The position numbers and the translations under genes are program-made. Positions 11,126-19,450 of a stretch of DNA of 64,000 nt are shown piece by piece. The DNA is from Niveispirillum lacus (GTDB taxonomy: Bacteria; Pseudomonadota; Alphaproteobacteria; Azospirillales; Azospirillaceae). The first letter of the stretch is position 1. Each line of letters opens with the position of its first letter. Below the pieces are notes generated by a model, which worked only from the letters and a program-made list of their open reading frames with translations, was not told the DNA's origin and did not search any database. Location: positions 1-64,000 of the forward strand of contig NZ_NOXU01000015.1 in assembly GCF_002251795.1 (NCBI RefSeq), given 5' to 3'.

Positions 11126-12343
11126 TCACATCTGCCTCGCACGGGATAACAGTCCGATGGCAGTCAGCGACAATACCAGCATGGCGGACACCAATGCTAC
11201 CAGCCCGCCCCAGCCCAGTGACGTCCAGACAACACCGCCCACCACCCCAATCAAACTGGATCCCATATAATAGGAAAACAGATACAGCGATGACGACTGG
11301 GCCTTGCCACTGGTGGGCGCCAGGGCCCCCACCCAGCCGCTGGCGATGGAATGGGCACCGAAAAAGCCAAATGTCATCAGGCCAATGCCAGGAACGACAG
11401 CGTAGAGGCTATCGGCGACCGTCAAGCCCACGCCAGCCGCCATTACCAGGACCGCCCCTGCCATTACCCGTGAACGTCCCCACCGCGCTGTCAACTGTCC
11501 GATGGAAGAGGACGAGCCCATGCCCAGCAAATAGGCGCCGAAAATCAGCCCGACCACGGACTGCGGCAGGTCGAAAGGCGGCAGAAGGAGGCGGAACCCC
11601 ATGTAATTGAAGATCGTAATGAACCCGCCCATCAGCAGGAAACCGAGCATAAACAACAGCCGCAGGTCAGGCTGCGCCAGCGGAGCCGCCAGGGCGCGCA
11701 GCAGTGACCCCGGCCGGGACGGGCGCCGGACAAAACCCACCGATACCGGCAGGAACCGCCACACTGCCGCCGCCGATGCCAGCCCCAGTAATCCGATGCC
11801 GATGGTTGCCATCTGCCATGGCAGAAAATCAACCAACACGCCCGTCACCAATCGCCCGGCCATCCCGCCCATGGCCGAGCCGGCGATATAAAGCCCCATG
11901 GCGCGATCCAGGGCCGCTGGGTCCATTTCTTCCCCCAGATAGGCCATGGCGACTGCTGGCAATCCGGCCAGTGTGACGCCAAACAGGGCACGCGCCAGCA
12001 AAAGCCCATGCCAGGACGGGATGATCGCCGTCACCAGGGTCAGCAGCGCCGAAAGGGCCAGCGAAGCCACCATCACAGGCTTGCGACCGAACAGATCGGC
12101 CAGAGCACCGGAGAGGAGCAGGGAGACCGACAGGAAACCGGTAGCAAGGGAGAGAGCCAGAGCGGATTCAGCCGGGGCCACCTTGAACGTGCTGGCCAAC
12201 AAAGGCAGCAGCGGCTGCACGTGATAAAGAAGAGCAAAAGTTGCAAAACCCGCCGCGAACAACGCCAGGGAGACCCGTCGAAATGCTGGGGTTCCGGTCT
12301 GGATGCCCGCCAGGGCGGGCGATGACGGTGGGCTTACCGTCAT
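11126..12343 (-). CDS. MFS transporter (YnfM-like arabinose-efflux type)
   Basis: This 405-aa protein has twelve predicted membrane segments and the major facilitator loop 2-3 motif GALADLFGRKPVM. It resembles the YnfM/CynX-like drug:H+ antiporter group (ALLYHVQPLLPLLASTFKVAPAE is a typical TM1-2). Its start overlaps the purT stop in a TGATG arrangement, and its stop is one base from the AEC gene, so three genes are translationally coupled. The substrate is not evident; a purine-related or toxic metabolite is one possibility given purT. Confidence 0.87.
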   Translation of the reverse strand: MTVSPPSSPALAGIQTGTPAFRRVSLALFAAGFATFALLYHVQPLLPLLASTFKVAPAESALALSLATGFLSVSLLLSGALADLFGRKPVMVASLALSALLTLVTAIIPSWHGLLLARALFGVTLAGLPAVAMAYLGEEMDPAALDRAMGLYIAGSAMGGMAGRLVTGVLVDFLPWQMATIGIGLLGLASAAAVWRFLPVSVGFVRRPSRPGSLLRALAAPLAQPDLRLLFMLGFLLMGGFITIFNYMGFRLLLPPFDLPQSVVGLIFGAYLLGMGSSSSIGQLTARWGRSRVMAGAVLVMAAGVGLTVADSLYAVVPGIGLMTFGFFGAHSIASGWVGALAPTSGKAQSSSLYLFSYYMGSSLIGVVGGVVWTSLGWGGLVALVSAMLVLSLTAIGLLSRARQM

Positions 12344-13515
12344 CAGGTATAATCGATGCGGATACGGGATGCAGCCTCGCGGGCAGTGGCACGGGCCTCA
12401 TCCGTATCGGTGCCGCGTGCCAGGGTCACGCCCATCCGTCGATAGGGGCGGGTGGTCGGCTTGCCGAAAAGCCGCACATCCACTGCCTGATCTGGACGCC
12501 CGGTAAACAAAGCCATGGCCAGACCGGAAAAGCCAAACTCCTTGGCCTCGCGGTCAGCCAGAATCACTGCACTCGCCGATGGGCCATAAAGTTCCACGGC
12601 CGGGATGGGCAAACCCAAAACAGCACGGGCATGCAGGTCAAATTCTGAGAGGTTTTGCGACGTCAGCGTGACCATGCCGGTATCATGGGGCCGCGGGGAC
12701 AGTTCGGAAAAGATGACCTCATCCTTGGTCACAAAAAACTCCACGCCGAAAATGCCGTGGCCGCCCAGGTCATTGACCACCTTGGCGGCCATGTCTTGTG
12801 CATCCTGCAACAGGTCTGGACGCATGCCCATCGGCTGCCAGCTTTCCTGATAGTCACCACGTTCCTGCCGGTGGCCGATTGGCGGGCAGAAAACGATGCC
12901 ATCCTTGGTGCGGACGGTCAGCAAGGTGATCTCATACTCGAAGGGGATGAATTCCTCGACAATCACCTTAGCCCGGTCGCCGCGCATGTTGGCCACAGCG
13001 TAAGTCCAGGCGGCTTCAAGCGCGCCCTCCTCCTTTACAGTGCTCTGGCCCTTGCCAGACGATGACATTACCGGTTTGATCACGCAGGGCAGGCCGGTGT
13101 GGGCGATGGCCGCCTTCACCTCGTCAAAACTTTCGGCATAGCGGTATCTGCTGGTGCGCAGACCCAGGTCGACTGCCGCCAGTTCACGGATGCGGTCGCG
13201 GTTCATGGTCATCTGGGTGGCCCGAGCCGACGGCACCACGGTGAAGCCTTCCGCTTCCAGTTCGGCCAGCATTTCAGTGCGGATGGCCTCGACTTCCGGG
13301 ACAATGAAGTCGGGCTTGTGCTTTTCCACAGCGGCGCGCAACTTCTCCCCGTCCAACATGGGGAACACTTCACGCCCATCGGCCACCTGCATGGCGGGAG
13401 CGTGGTCATAAGCATCGCAGGCGATGACCTGGGCACCCAGTCGCTTGGCGGAAATGACAAATTCGCGCCCCAACTCACCAGAGCCGAGCAGAAGGATCTT
13501 CGCGGTGAAGGGCAT
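12343..13515 (-). CDS. purT: Formate-dependent phosphoribosylglycinamide formyltransferase (GAR transformylase 2)
   Basis: This 390-aa ATP-grasp enzyme makes formyl-GAR from GAR, formate and ATP in purine synthesis. It starts TAKILLLGSGELGREFVISA, carries the ATP-grasp glycine-rich loop VMSSSGKGQS, and has the metal/ATP site FGVEFFVTKDEVIFSELSPRPHDTGMVT. Length equals E. coli PurT (392 aa). The ATG at 13515 has an AAGGTGG site upstream; the longer in-frame extension (50 residues) is arginine-rich and not conserved. It heads a three-gene operon with two transporters. Confidence 0.95.
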   Translation of the reverse strand: MPFTAKILLLGSGELGREFVISAKRLGAQVIACDAYDHAPAMQVADGREVFPMLDGEKLRAAVEKHKPDFIVPEVEAIRTEMLAELEAEGFTVVPSARATQMTMNRDRIRELAAVDLGLRTSRYRYAESFDEVKAAIAHTGLPCVIKPVMSSSGKGQSTVKEEGALEAAWTYAVANMRGDRAKVIVEEFIPFEYEITLLTVRTKDGIVFCPPIGHRQERGDYQESWQPMGMRPDLLQDAQDMAAKVVNDLGGHGIFGVEFFVTKDEVIFSELSPRPHDTGMVTLTSQNLSEFDLHARAVLGLPIPAVELYGPSASAVILADREAKEFGFSGLAMALFTGRPDQAVDVRLFGKPTTRPYRRMGVTLARGTDTDEARATAREAASRIRIDYT

Positions 13516-13694
13516 GGGCCACCTTATCGTTGTCGGGCTGCCCGTCCAAAGGCGCCCCCCTTGGCCCATGACCCTAGGGCGAAGACTGCGGTTTCGCAAC
13601 GGGGGCACCGCGCGCGGGTGGCATGCCGCCGCCACTGGTACCATTCTGTGTAGGCATTGACGCACCCGCCATCACACCGTAAGCCTGTAGCATC

Positions 13695-14324
13695 ATGACT
13701 GAGCCCAGCGCCCCCCAGATTGACACCCTGTTCGTGACCCGCCTTTACCGTGCCGAACTGGACGGGATGGAGGCGATGAATGACGAACTGGCCGCTTGTT
13801 GCCGGTCAGCGGCCGAGGACGATATTGCCGGTCAGAAATGGTCGGCCAAGAACGGCTATACGGGATACACTTCTTACGCTTCGTTGGACGACCTGCCCTG
13901 GCGCTTTCCCGCTGTCAAGTCGCTGAAATCGCACCTGGATCGGCATGCGAAGGCATTCGCGAAGCTGCAGGAATGGAACCTGGGAGACAAAAAGCTGGAA
14001 CTGGACAGCCTGTGGATCAATGTGCTGGACCCTGGCGGCTTCCACGGATCGCATATTCATCCTAACAGCGTGATCAGCGGCACCTATTACGTTGAGATCC
14101 CCGATGGCGCCTCTTCCATCCGGTTTGAAGACCCGCGATTGGCCCTGATGATGGCAAGCCCCCCACGCAAGCCGAAGGCGGCGCGCGAATTGCTGCACAG
14201 CATTCCCGTCACCCCGAAGGCCGGCACTTTGATGATGTGGGAAAGCTGGCTGCGGCATGAAGTGGTGCTGAACCAGGCGGAGAGCGAGCGCATTTCCATC
14301 AGCTTTAACTACGCTTGGCGTTAG
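13695..14324 (+). CDS. TIGR02466-type putative 2-oxoglutarate/Fe(II) oxygenase
   Basis: This 209-aa protein matches the TIGR02466 family, predicted double-stranded beta-helix Fe(II)/2OG oxygenases. A plausible iron site is visible: the histidines in GGFHGSHIHPNSVISGTYYV and the distal His in ESWLRHEVVLNQAESER, followed by the Arg of RISISFNYAW that would bind 2-oxoglutarate. The substrate is not known for the family. The gene is monocistronic: purT diverges upstream and a small minus-strand gene converges downstream with 10 bp between them. Confidence 0.8.
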   Translation: MTEPSAPQIDTLFVTRLYRAELDGMEAMNDELAACCRSAAEDDIAGQKWSAKNGYTGYTSYASLDDLPWRFPAVKSLKSHLDRHAKAFAKLQEWNLGDKKLELDSLWINVLDPGGFHGSHIHPNSVISGTYYVEIPDGASSIRFEDPRLALMMASPPRKPKAARELLHSIPVTPKAGTLMMWESWLRHEVVLNQAESERISISFNYAWR

Positions 14325-14334
14325 AATTAGCCGG

Positions 14335-14694
14335 TCAGCCGCGACGGGTGCTGGCTTTTTTCGACGTGGCACTTTCCACATCGTCTATATAGATGATCAG
14401 GTTCAGCGAACCGGCGATCACCTCTACAAATTTGTTTGCCATGGTGGGCAGACGGATTTTTCGCTCAATGCAGTAATTGACCAGCGAAGCCGCCAGTTCG
14501 GCAACGTTGCGGGACACACGGTGCTGGTTACCCGCATCATCCTCGATGATCAAGGTGGCGCTGACCGGATCTTCATGCAGTTCCAGCTCAACCACCTGAC
14601 CAACCGGCAGGTGCAGGCGTTGTTTGCGCATCAGGTCAACGATCGCCTGAATGGCCTCACGCTCCGTGAAGCCCAGCGTGCGCATCTCTTTCAC
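14335..14694 (-). CDS. Small conserved-type protein of unknown function
   Basis: This soluble protein of about 119 aa has an N-terminal helix (FTEREAIQAIVDLMRKQRLHLP), a beta region (VVELELHEDPVSATLIIEDDAGNQHRV) and a C-terminal helix-strand segment ending in a basic tail. No family is recognised. The GTG at 14694 has AGAAGGGG at ideal spacing; an ATG three codons later is an alternative. It lies 61 bp after the KdsD-like gene on the same strand and may be co-transcribed. It has no membrane segment or signal peptide. Confidence 0.6.
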   Translation of the reverse strand: MKEMRTLGFTEREAIQAIVDLMRKQRLHLPVGQVVELELHEDPVSATLIIEDDAGNQHRVSRNVAELAASLVNYCIERKIRLPTMANKFVEVIAGSLNLIIYIDDVESATSKKASTRRG

Positions 14695-14755
14695 GCGGTG
14701 CCCCTTCTCGTTTCCGCAACAGTACCTTGCACGAGAGTAGGCTGAAAGCTGCTGG

Positions 14756-15754
14756 TCAACCCAGCGATTTTTCGACCTCCAGCCCCGCAATATCGTGCAG
14801 GCGCAGCAGGCCCAGGACAGCGCCAGTATCGGAAACCACCGGCAGGACATTGATCTGGTGAGGTGTTTCCATGATCTCCAGCGCCTCCAGCGCCGTTGCG
14901 TCGGGGCCGCAGGTGCGCCTCACCGGCGCCGTCATACAGGCTTGCGTATCCCGTTCCAGAAAGGATTTGCCATGCGCCGCCAGACCACGGCGAATATCAC
15001 CTTCCGTCACGATCCCACAAAGCTGACCCTGCGTATCGACCACCAGGGCGGCACCATTGGGATGGCGGGTCATGGCCAGCAGCGTCTCGAAGATCGGCTG
15101 CGTCGGTGACACCAGCCCCACACGGTCAGGGGCCTTAACCATCAGGTCACCAACCTTGCCAGCCAACACGATACCCAAGGTGCCGCCGGGATGGTTCTCG
15201 CCATAATGGGCGATGGTGAAACCGCGCCGTTTGGCCACCGCCACCACCAGCGCGTCACCCAGGGCCAGCATAGCCGTTGTGCTGGCGGTCGGCAGTTTGG
15301 TCTCGGTCGCTTCCCGTTCCACATGGCAACGCAAGGTCCAATCAGCGATACGGGAAAGACTGGACGGCACACGCGACACCATGGCCGCGACCTTGACGCC
15401 GCGGCGCGATGCCGCCTTGCCCAGGTCAACCAGTTCCTGGGTTTGACCGCTGTTCGACAACAGGATCACCATATCCCCGTTCCGCAACGCGCCCAGTTCC
15501 CCATGCAGCGCATCCAGCGCCGAATAATAGAAGGCCGGCACCCCCACCGACGCCAGTTTCGATGCCAGGAGACGGGCGATCAGGCCGGATTTGCCGACAC
15601 CGGCAACCAGGGTATTACCCGCCCCCGCAGCAATGTAGTCCACTGTGGCCAGAAAATCGGCGTCCAGACTGTCGAGCTGTGCCAATACGGCCTTGGCTTC
15701 GATCCGTAGCAAATCGGCAGCGGCAGTCAGGGCGGTGTCTTGATCGGACGTCAT
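14756..15754 (-). CDS. kdsD: D-arabinose-5-phosphate isomerase (KdsD/KpsF/GutQ family)
   Basis: This 332-aa protein has an N-terminal SIS domain (LVAGVGKSGLIARLLASKLASVG, LLSNSGQTQELVDL) and two C-terminal CBS domains, the standard KdsD/KpsF layout. It interconverts D-ribulose-5-phosphate and D-arabinose-5-phosphate, the first step to CMP-Kdo for lipopolysaccharide or capsule. The ATG at 15754 gives the usual N-terminus; a longer frame to 15826 is not conserved. It is followed by an unknown small gene and lies 94 bp after the Rieske oxygenase gene. Confidence 0.9.
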   Translation of the reverse strand: MTSDQDTALTAAADLLRIEAKAVLAQLDSLDADFLATVDYIAAGAGNTLVAGVGKSGLIARLLASKLASVGVPAFYYSALDALHGELGALRNGDMVILLSNSGQTQELVDLGKAASRRGVKVAAMVSRVPSSLSRIADWTLRCHVEREATETKLPTASTTAMLALGDALVVAVAKRRGFTIAHYGENHPGGTLGIVLAGKVGDLMVKAPDRVGLVSPTQPIFETLLAMTRHPNGAALVVDTQGQLCGIVTEGDIRRGLAAHGKSFLERDTQACMTAPVRRTCGPDATALEALEIMETPHQINVLPVVSDTGAVLGLLRLHDIAGLEVEKSLG

Positions 15755-15848
15755 GATGGTTCCAGGGAACGGCAGGTTGATGCTGGCACGGATGTAAGGG
15801 ACCAATCTTGTCGCCGCATCCCCCATTTGGCGGGGGACAGGCGTGCGG

Positions 15849-16958
15849 TCAGTCGGCGCTCGCGTCCATCTGCGCCAGGATCATGTCATGGAAGTGGCGG
15901 ATACGGTCCTCATTCACGCCCAGGAGAGCGGCCCCCTCCGCATGGCGCAAACCGGCGCCAACCGCCGCGCAGACCTCCCGATCCTCTGACAGAAGCTGGC
16001 CATTCAGCGCGGCGAGATGGCTGGTAACCGCGGCCAGTGCCGCCTGACTGGCGCCTTCACGGGCCTTGGCAAGGCAAAGACGATAACGCAGGGTAAAGCT
16101 TTCCGGTCCCGTCGGCTCCAGCGTCTGCACACTCATCATACGCCCCGCCGTGATGCCGATGGCGAGGTTGGGGAACAGCAGTAGATGGACATATCCTTCG
16201 ACACCCGACACGGCCTCGACCGGCATCAGGCCCAAACGCTTGCCCGCCCCCTCCCACCAGCGTTGGGCCTCCGGCCGCATACCGGCATAGCCAACGGAAT
16301 GCAGGCCCGATGGCACCACACGCCAGGACCCATCCACAACTGTGCGGAAGCTCCCCGCATGCACAGCATCGACGTGATAGACCTCCAGCACATTTTCCAC
16401 CCCGACCTTCCAGTTTGCGGCCCAGTGCTGGGCTTCCTGGGCAAAGGGGGCGGACATGCCATCGGACAGGGCTCGCAGCAGGTCGGCATGCGGGCCAACC
16501 CAGTCCATCAGTGACGGCCCACCCGGCTCTAACCGGACAAACAGAAAACGGCCGATCCGATCCAGTTCGTAGCGCTTCAGCGCCAGGGCCCGCTTATCCT
16601 CCCGATCCAGGCCGAAACACTCGGCATTGCCGGGAATGCCCACTGGCACGCCCTCGCGGTCATAGGTCCAGCCATGATAGGGACAGCGCAGCGGACCTGA
16701 TGCTACCCCCGCCTCCCCCGCCCGCAACCGGGCGAAACGATGGGAACAGACATTAAGCAGGGCCTGCAACTCACCGTCGAAATCCTGCACCAGCACCGGT
16801 ATGCCGGCAATGTCCCGCGCCAGCCAGGAACCGGGCAGCGCCAGATCGTCGCTGAAGCCAACAAAGTGCCAATGCTTGGCAAACAGCCGGCGTTCTGCGG
16901 CAAATCGGGCGGGGTCGCGGTAATCAGCGGCGTTCAGGGCGGCAGGGCGGGCCAGCAT
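15849..16958 (-). CDS. Aromatic ring-hydroxylating dioxygenase alpha subunit-like Rieske oxygenase
   Basis: This 369-aa protein has the Rieske 2Fe-2S motif CSH (NVCSHRFARL) with CPYHGW 17 residues on, then a catalytic domain with the mononuclear iron region ENVLEVYHVDAVHAGSF. Both parts of a Rieske non-heme iron oxygenase are therefore present. The family includes ring dioxygenases, demethylases and choline/carnitine-type monooxygenases; substrate cannot be told. No beta subunit, ferredoxin or reductase gene is adjacent, so electron supply must come from elsewhere. Confidence 0.88.
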   Translation of the reverse strand: MLARPAALNAADYRDPARFAAERRLFAKHWHFVGFSDDLALPGSWLARDIAGIPVLVQDFDGELQALLNVCSHRFARLRAGEAGVASGPLRCPYHGWTYDREGVPVGIPGNAECFGLDREDKRALALKRYELDRIGRFLFVRLEPGGPSLMDWVGPHADLLRALSDGMSAPFAQEAQHWAANWKVGVENVLEVYHVDAVHAGSFRTVVDGSWRVVPSGLHSVGYAGMRPEAQRWWEGAGKRLGLMPVEAVSGVEGYVHLLLFPNLAIGITAGRMMSVQTLEPTGPESFTLRYRLCLAKAREGASQAALAAVTSHLAALNGQLLSEDREVCAAVGAGLRHAEGAALLGVNEDRIRHFHDMILAQMDASAD

Positions 16959-17254
16959 CGGGATGCACCGGAGACGGTTAGGACGCCAGCCTGTACCATC
17001 CGCCCTGCGCCCGGCAAGCCGGTAATGTGCCGTGCCCAGAAAACGTCGTCAGCCGCCTTTACCACCACCGTGTGCGCGGCCGTCCCAAACCAGCCCAGGA
17101 TTACATCGTGGTGATCGGATGGGCTGAACGGTAAGGCCACCACTATCGCAGGTCTTGTGCCCATCGGGTTCTTGATATGCATGGCGGATGCGCTACCGTC
17201 ACACACGCAGTCCAACACGCCCTAACGGGCATCATCATCCAAGGAACGGGTAAC

Positions 17255-19222
17255 GTGCGGATCATCCGACATTTCATGCGCGGTAGCGCATTGGCCCTGG
17301 TGCTGACCCTGTCAGCCGTCACCGCCCCCGCGCAGACCGAGCCGGTCAAGGTGGAGCGGATTCAGAACGGCAATATCATCACAGAGAATATCCCGGCCAT
17401 TGACGCCGCTCTGGGTGAACGCCTGTCGGCCTATCTGTCCGCCCGTTCCGCCGGCATGCTGGACTGGACGCCCGATGGCAAAGGCATCCTCATCAGCACC
17501 CGGTTCGGCGAGACCGCGCAGCTTCACTTGGTGAATGGCCCGATGATGGCCCGCCAACAATTGACTTTCGCGGCGGAACCCATCACCTCCGCGGCGTTCA
17601 GCCCGGCCAAGGGTTCCACCGATCTGGTCTATGTTTGGGACAAGGGCGGGTCGGAGAATTTCCAGTTCTTCCATCTGGATGTCGCCACGGGCAAAACGTC
17701 GCTGGTCACCGACGGCAAGTCCCGCAATCAGGGACTGGTCTGGAACCATAAGGGCGACAAGTTCGCCTTTTCCAGCACGCGGCGCGACGGCAAGAACACC
17801 GATGTCTATGTCGGCGGCCTGAAAGACGCCGCGACGGTCGCCCCGCTGGTGGCGCAGACCGGGTCGTGGAGCGCGGTCGCCTTCTCCCAGGATGATCAGA
17901 AGCTGCTGGTCGGCCAGTATATCGCCATCACCAAGTCCTACCTGTCGGTGGTCGATGTCGGGACGGGCCAACTGACCCGCATCAAGCCGGAGAAGGACAC
18001 CATCGCCTTGACGGGGGTCGGCTTCACGCCGGACGCCAAGGGCGTGTTCCTGACATCGGACGAGGAGGGTGAGTTCAAGCGTCTGGGCCTGCATGATCTG
18101 GCATCGGGCAAGACCAACTGGATCACCGCAAACGATCCGTGGGACGTGGAAGAGGCGGTCCTGTCGCATGACGGCAAGCGGCTGGCCTATGTCCTGAACG
18201 AGGGCGGCTGGTCCACGGTGCGGGTCATTGACACCAAGACGCTGAAGCCTGTGAAGTTGCCGACCTTACCCAAGGGTGTGATTGGCGGCATTGCCTTCAG
18301 CCCGGACGGGTCGAAGCTGGCCCTGTCGCTGACCACACCCACGGCCCCCGCCGATGTGCATGTTGTCGATCTGGGCAAGGGTAACGTGGAGCAATGGACC
18401 AAGAGCGAGGTGGGCGGTCTCAACACGGAGAATTTCGCCGACGCCACCCTGGTGCAGTTCCCCACCTTTGATCAGCGGCAGATCCCGGCCTTCCTGTTCA
18501 AGCCCAAGAATGCCAAGGGCAAGCTGCCCGTCATCATGCTGATTCATGGCGGCCCGGAAGGGCAGAGCCGCCCCAATTTCAGCGCGACCGTCCAGTTCTG
18601 GGCCAATGAGCTGGGTGCGGCCGTGCTGCTGCCCAATATCCGGGGGTCGGATGGGTACGGGAAGACCTATCTGGGCCTGGATAATGGCTTCAAGCGCGAG
18701 GACAGCATCAAGGATATCGGCGCCCTGATTGACTGGGTCGCGACCCAGCCTGACCTGGACAAGGACAGGATCGTGGTGGCCGGCGGGTCCTATGGTGGCT
18801 ATGCCACCCTGGCCGCCATGACCCATTACAATGACAAGCTGGCAGGCGGGGCCAGCACCGTCGGCATCTCCAATTTCATCACATTCCTGGAGGCCACGGC
18901 TGAATATCGCCGCGACCTGCGCCGACCTGAATATGGGGATGAGCGTGACCCGGCAATGCGCGCCTTCTTGCAGAAGATCTCGCCATTGACCAACGTTTCA
19001 AAGATCAGCAAGCCCATGCTGATCATCCAGGGCTATAATGACCCGCGCGTGCCGGTGGGCGAGGCCGAACAGATGGTGGCTGCCATTCGCAAAAATGGCG
19101 GCGAGGTCGGCTATGTCCTGGCCATGGACGAAGGTCATGGCTTCCGCAAGAAGTCGAACCAGTTCGTGGCCCAAATGGCCCAGGCGCAGTTCTTCCGGAA
19201 AGTGTTTGGCCAGACCCAATGA
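17255..19222 (+). CDS. S9 family peptidase (prolyl oligopeptidase/acylaminoacyl peptidase type), exported
   Basis: This protein of about 655 aa has an N-terminal signal peptide (RIIRHFMRGSALALVLTLSAV, cleavage after APAQ), a beta-propeller formed by repeated WD/PD40-like strands (FSPDGSKLALSL and similar), and a C-terminal alpha/beta hydrolase domain. Catalytic residues are visible: Ser in GGSYGGYAT, Asp in GYNDPRVPV and His in DEGHGF. It likely cleaves short peptides in the periplasm. The GTG at 17255 has AAGGA upstream; the ATG at 17276 lacks a ribosome site. A GC-rich hairpin follows the stop. Confidence 0.9.
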   Translation: MRIIRHFMRGSALALVLTLSAVTAPAQTEPVKVERIQNGNIITENIPAIDAALGERLSAYLSARSAGMLDWTPDGKGILISTRFGETAQLHLVNGPMMARQQLTFAAEPITSAAFSPAKGSTDLVYVWDKGGSENFQFFHLDVATGKTSLVTDGKSRNQGLVWNHKGDKFAFSSTRRDGKNTDVYVGGLKDAATVAPLVAQTGSWSAVAFSQDDQKLLVGQYIAITKSYLSVVDVGTGQLTRIKPEKDTIALTGVGFTPDAKGVFLTSDEEGEFKRLGLHDLASGKTNWITANDPWDVEEAVLSHDGKRLAYVLNEGGWSTVRVIDTKTLKPVKLPTLPKGVIGGIAFSPDGSKLALSLTTPTAPADVHVVDLGKGNVEQWTKSEVGGLNTENFADATLVQFPTFDQRQIPAFLFKPKNAKGKLPVIMLIHGGPEGQSRPNFSATVQFWANELGAAVLLPNIRGSDGYGKTYLGLDNGFKREDSIKDIGALIDWVATQPDLDKDRIVVAGGSYGGYATLAAMTHYNDKLAGGASTVGISNFITFLEATAEYRRDLRRPEYGDERDPAMRAFLQKISPLTNVSKISKPMLIIQGYNDPRVPVGEAEQMVAAIRKNGGEVGYVLAMDEGHGFRKKSNQFVAQMAQAQFFRKVFGQTQ

Positions 19223-19229
19223 ACAAGGG

Positions 19230-19259
19230 CGGGGGCGGGTGGCTTTGGCTCCGCCCCCG
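19230..19259 (+). terminator. GC-rich hairpin after the S9 peptidase gene
   Basis: A perfect 9-bp stem (19230-19238 with 19251-19259) lies eight bases after the stop codon. There is no T-run, so intrinsic termination is uncertain. Confidence 0.45.
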
Positions 19260-19450
19260 ATTACCTCCGGTGATGCTGGCGACGCGAGCGCTGTTGGCCA
19301 GCCAACCGCCCCTCCTTCCTGACGTCCGCACCAGTTGTCAGAGGCCTCTGCGAGAGTTGAGACCCGCACCGTTCGGCCCTTCACAATTCGATCATGCTGG
19401 ATGTTTGCGGCGCCGGTGATTTGTCATATAATAAGAGCTGATGCCATTAT

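Noticed and set aside
16934-17218. Minus-strand 94-codon frame between the Rieske oxygenase and S9 peptidase
   Set aside because: It overlaps the Rieske start and the S9 leader, has no ribosome site and no family match; a small gene cannot be fully excluded.
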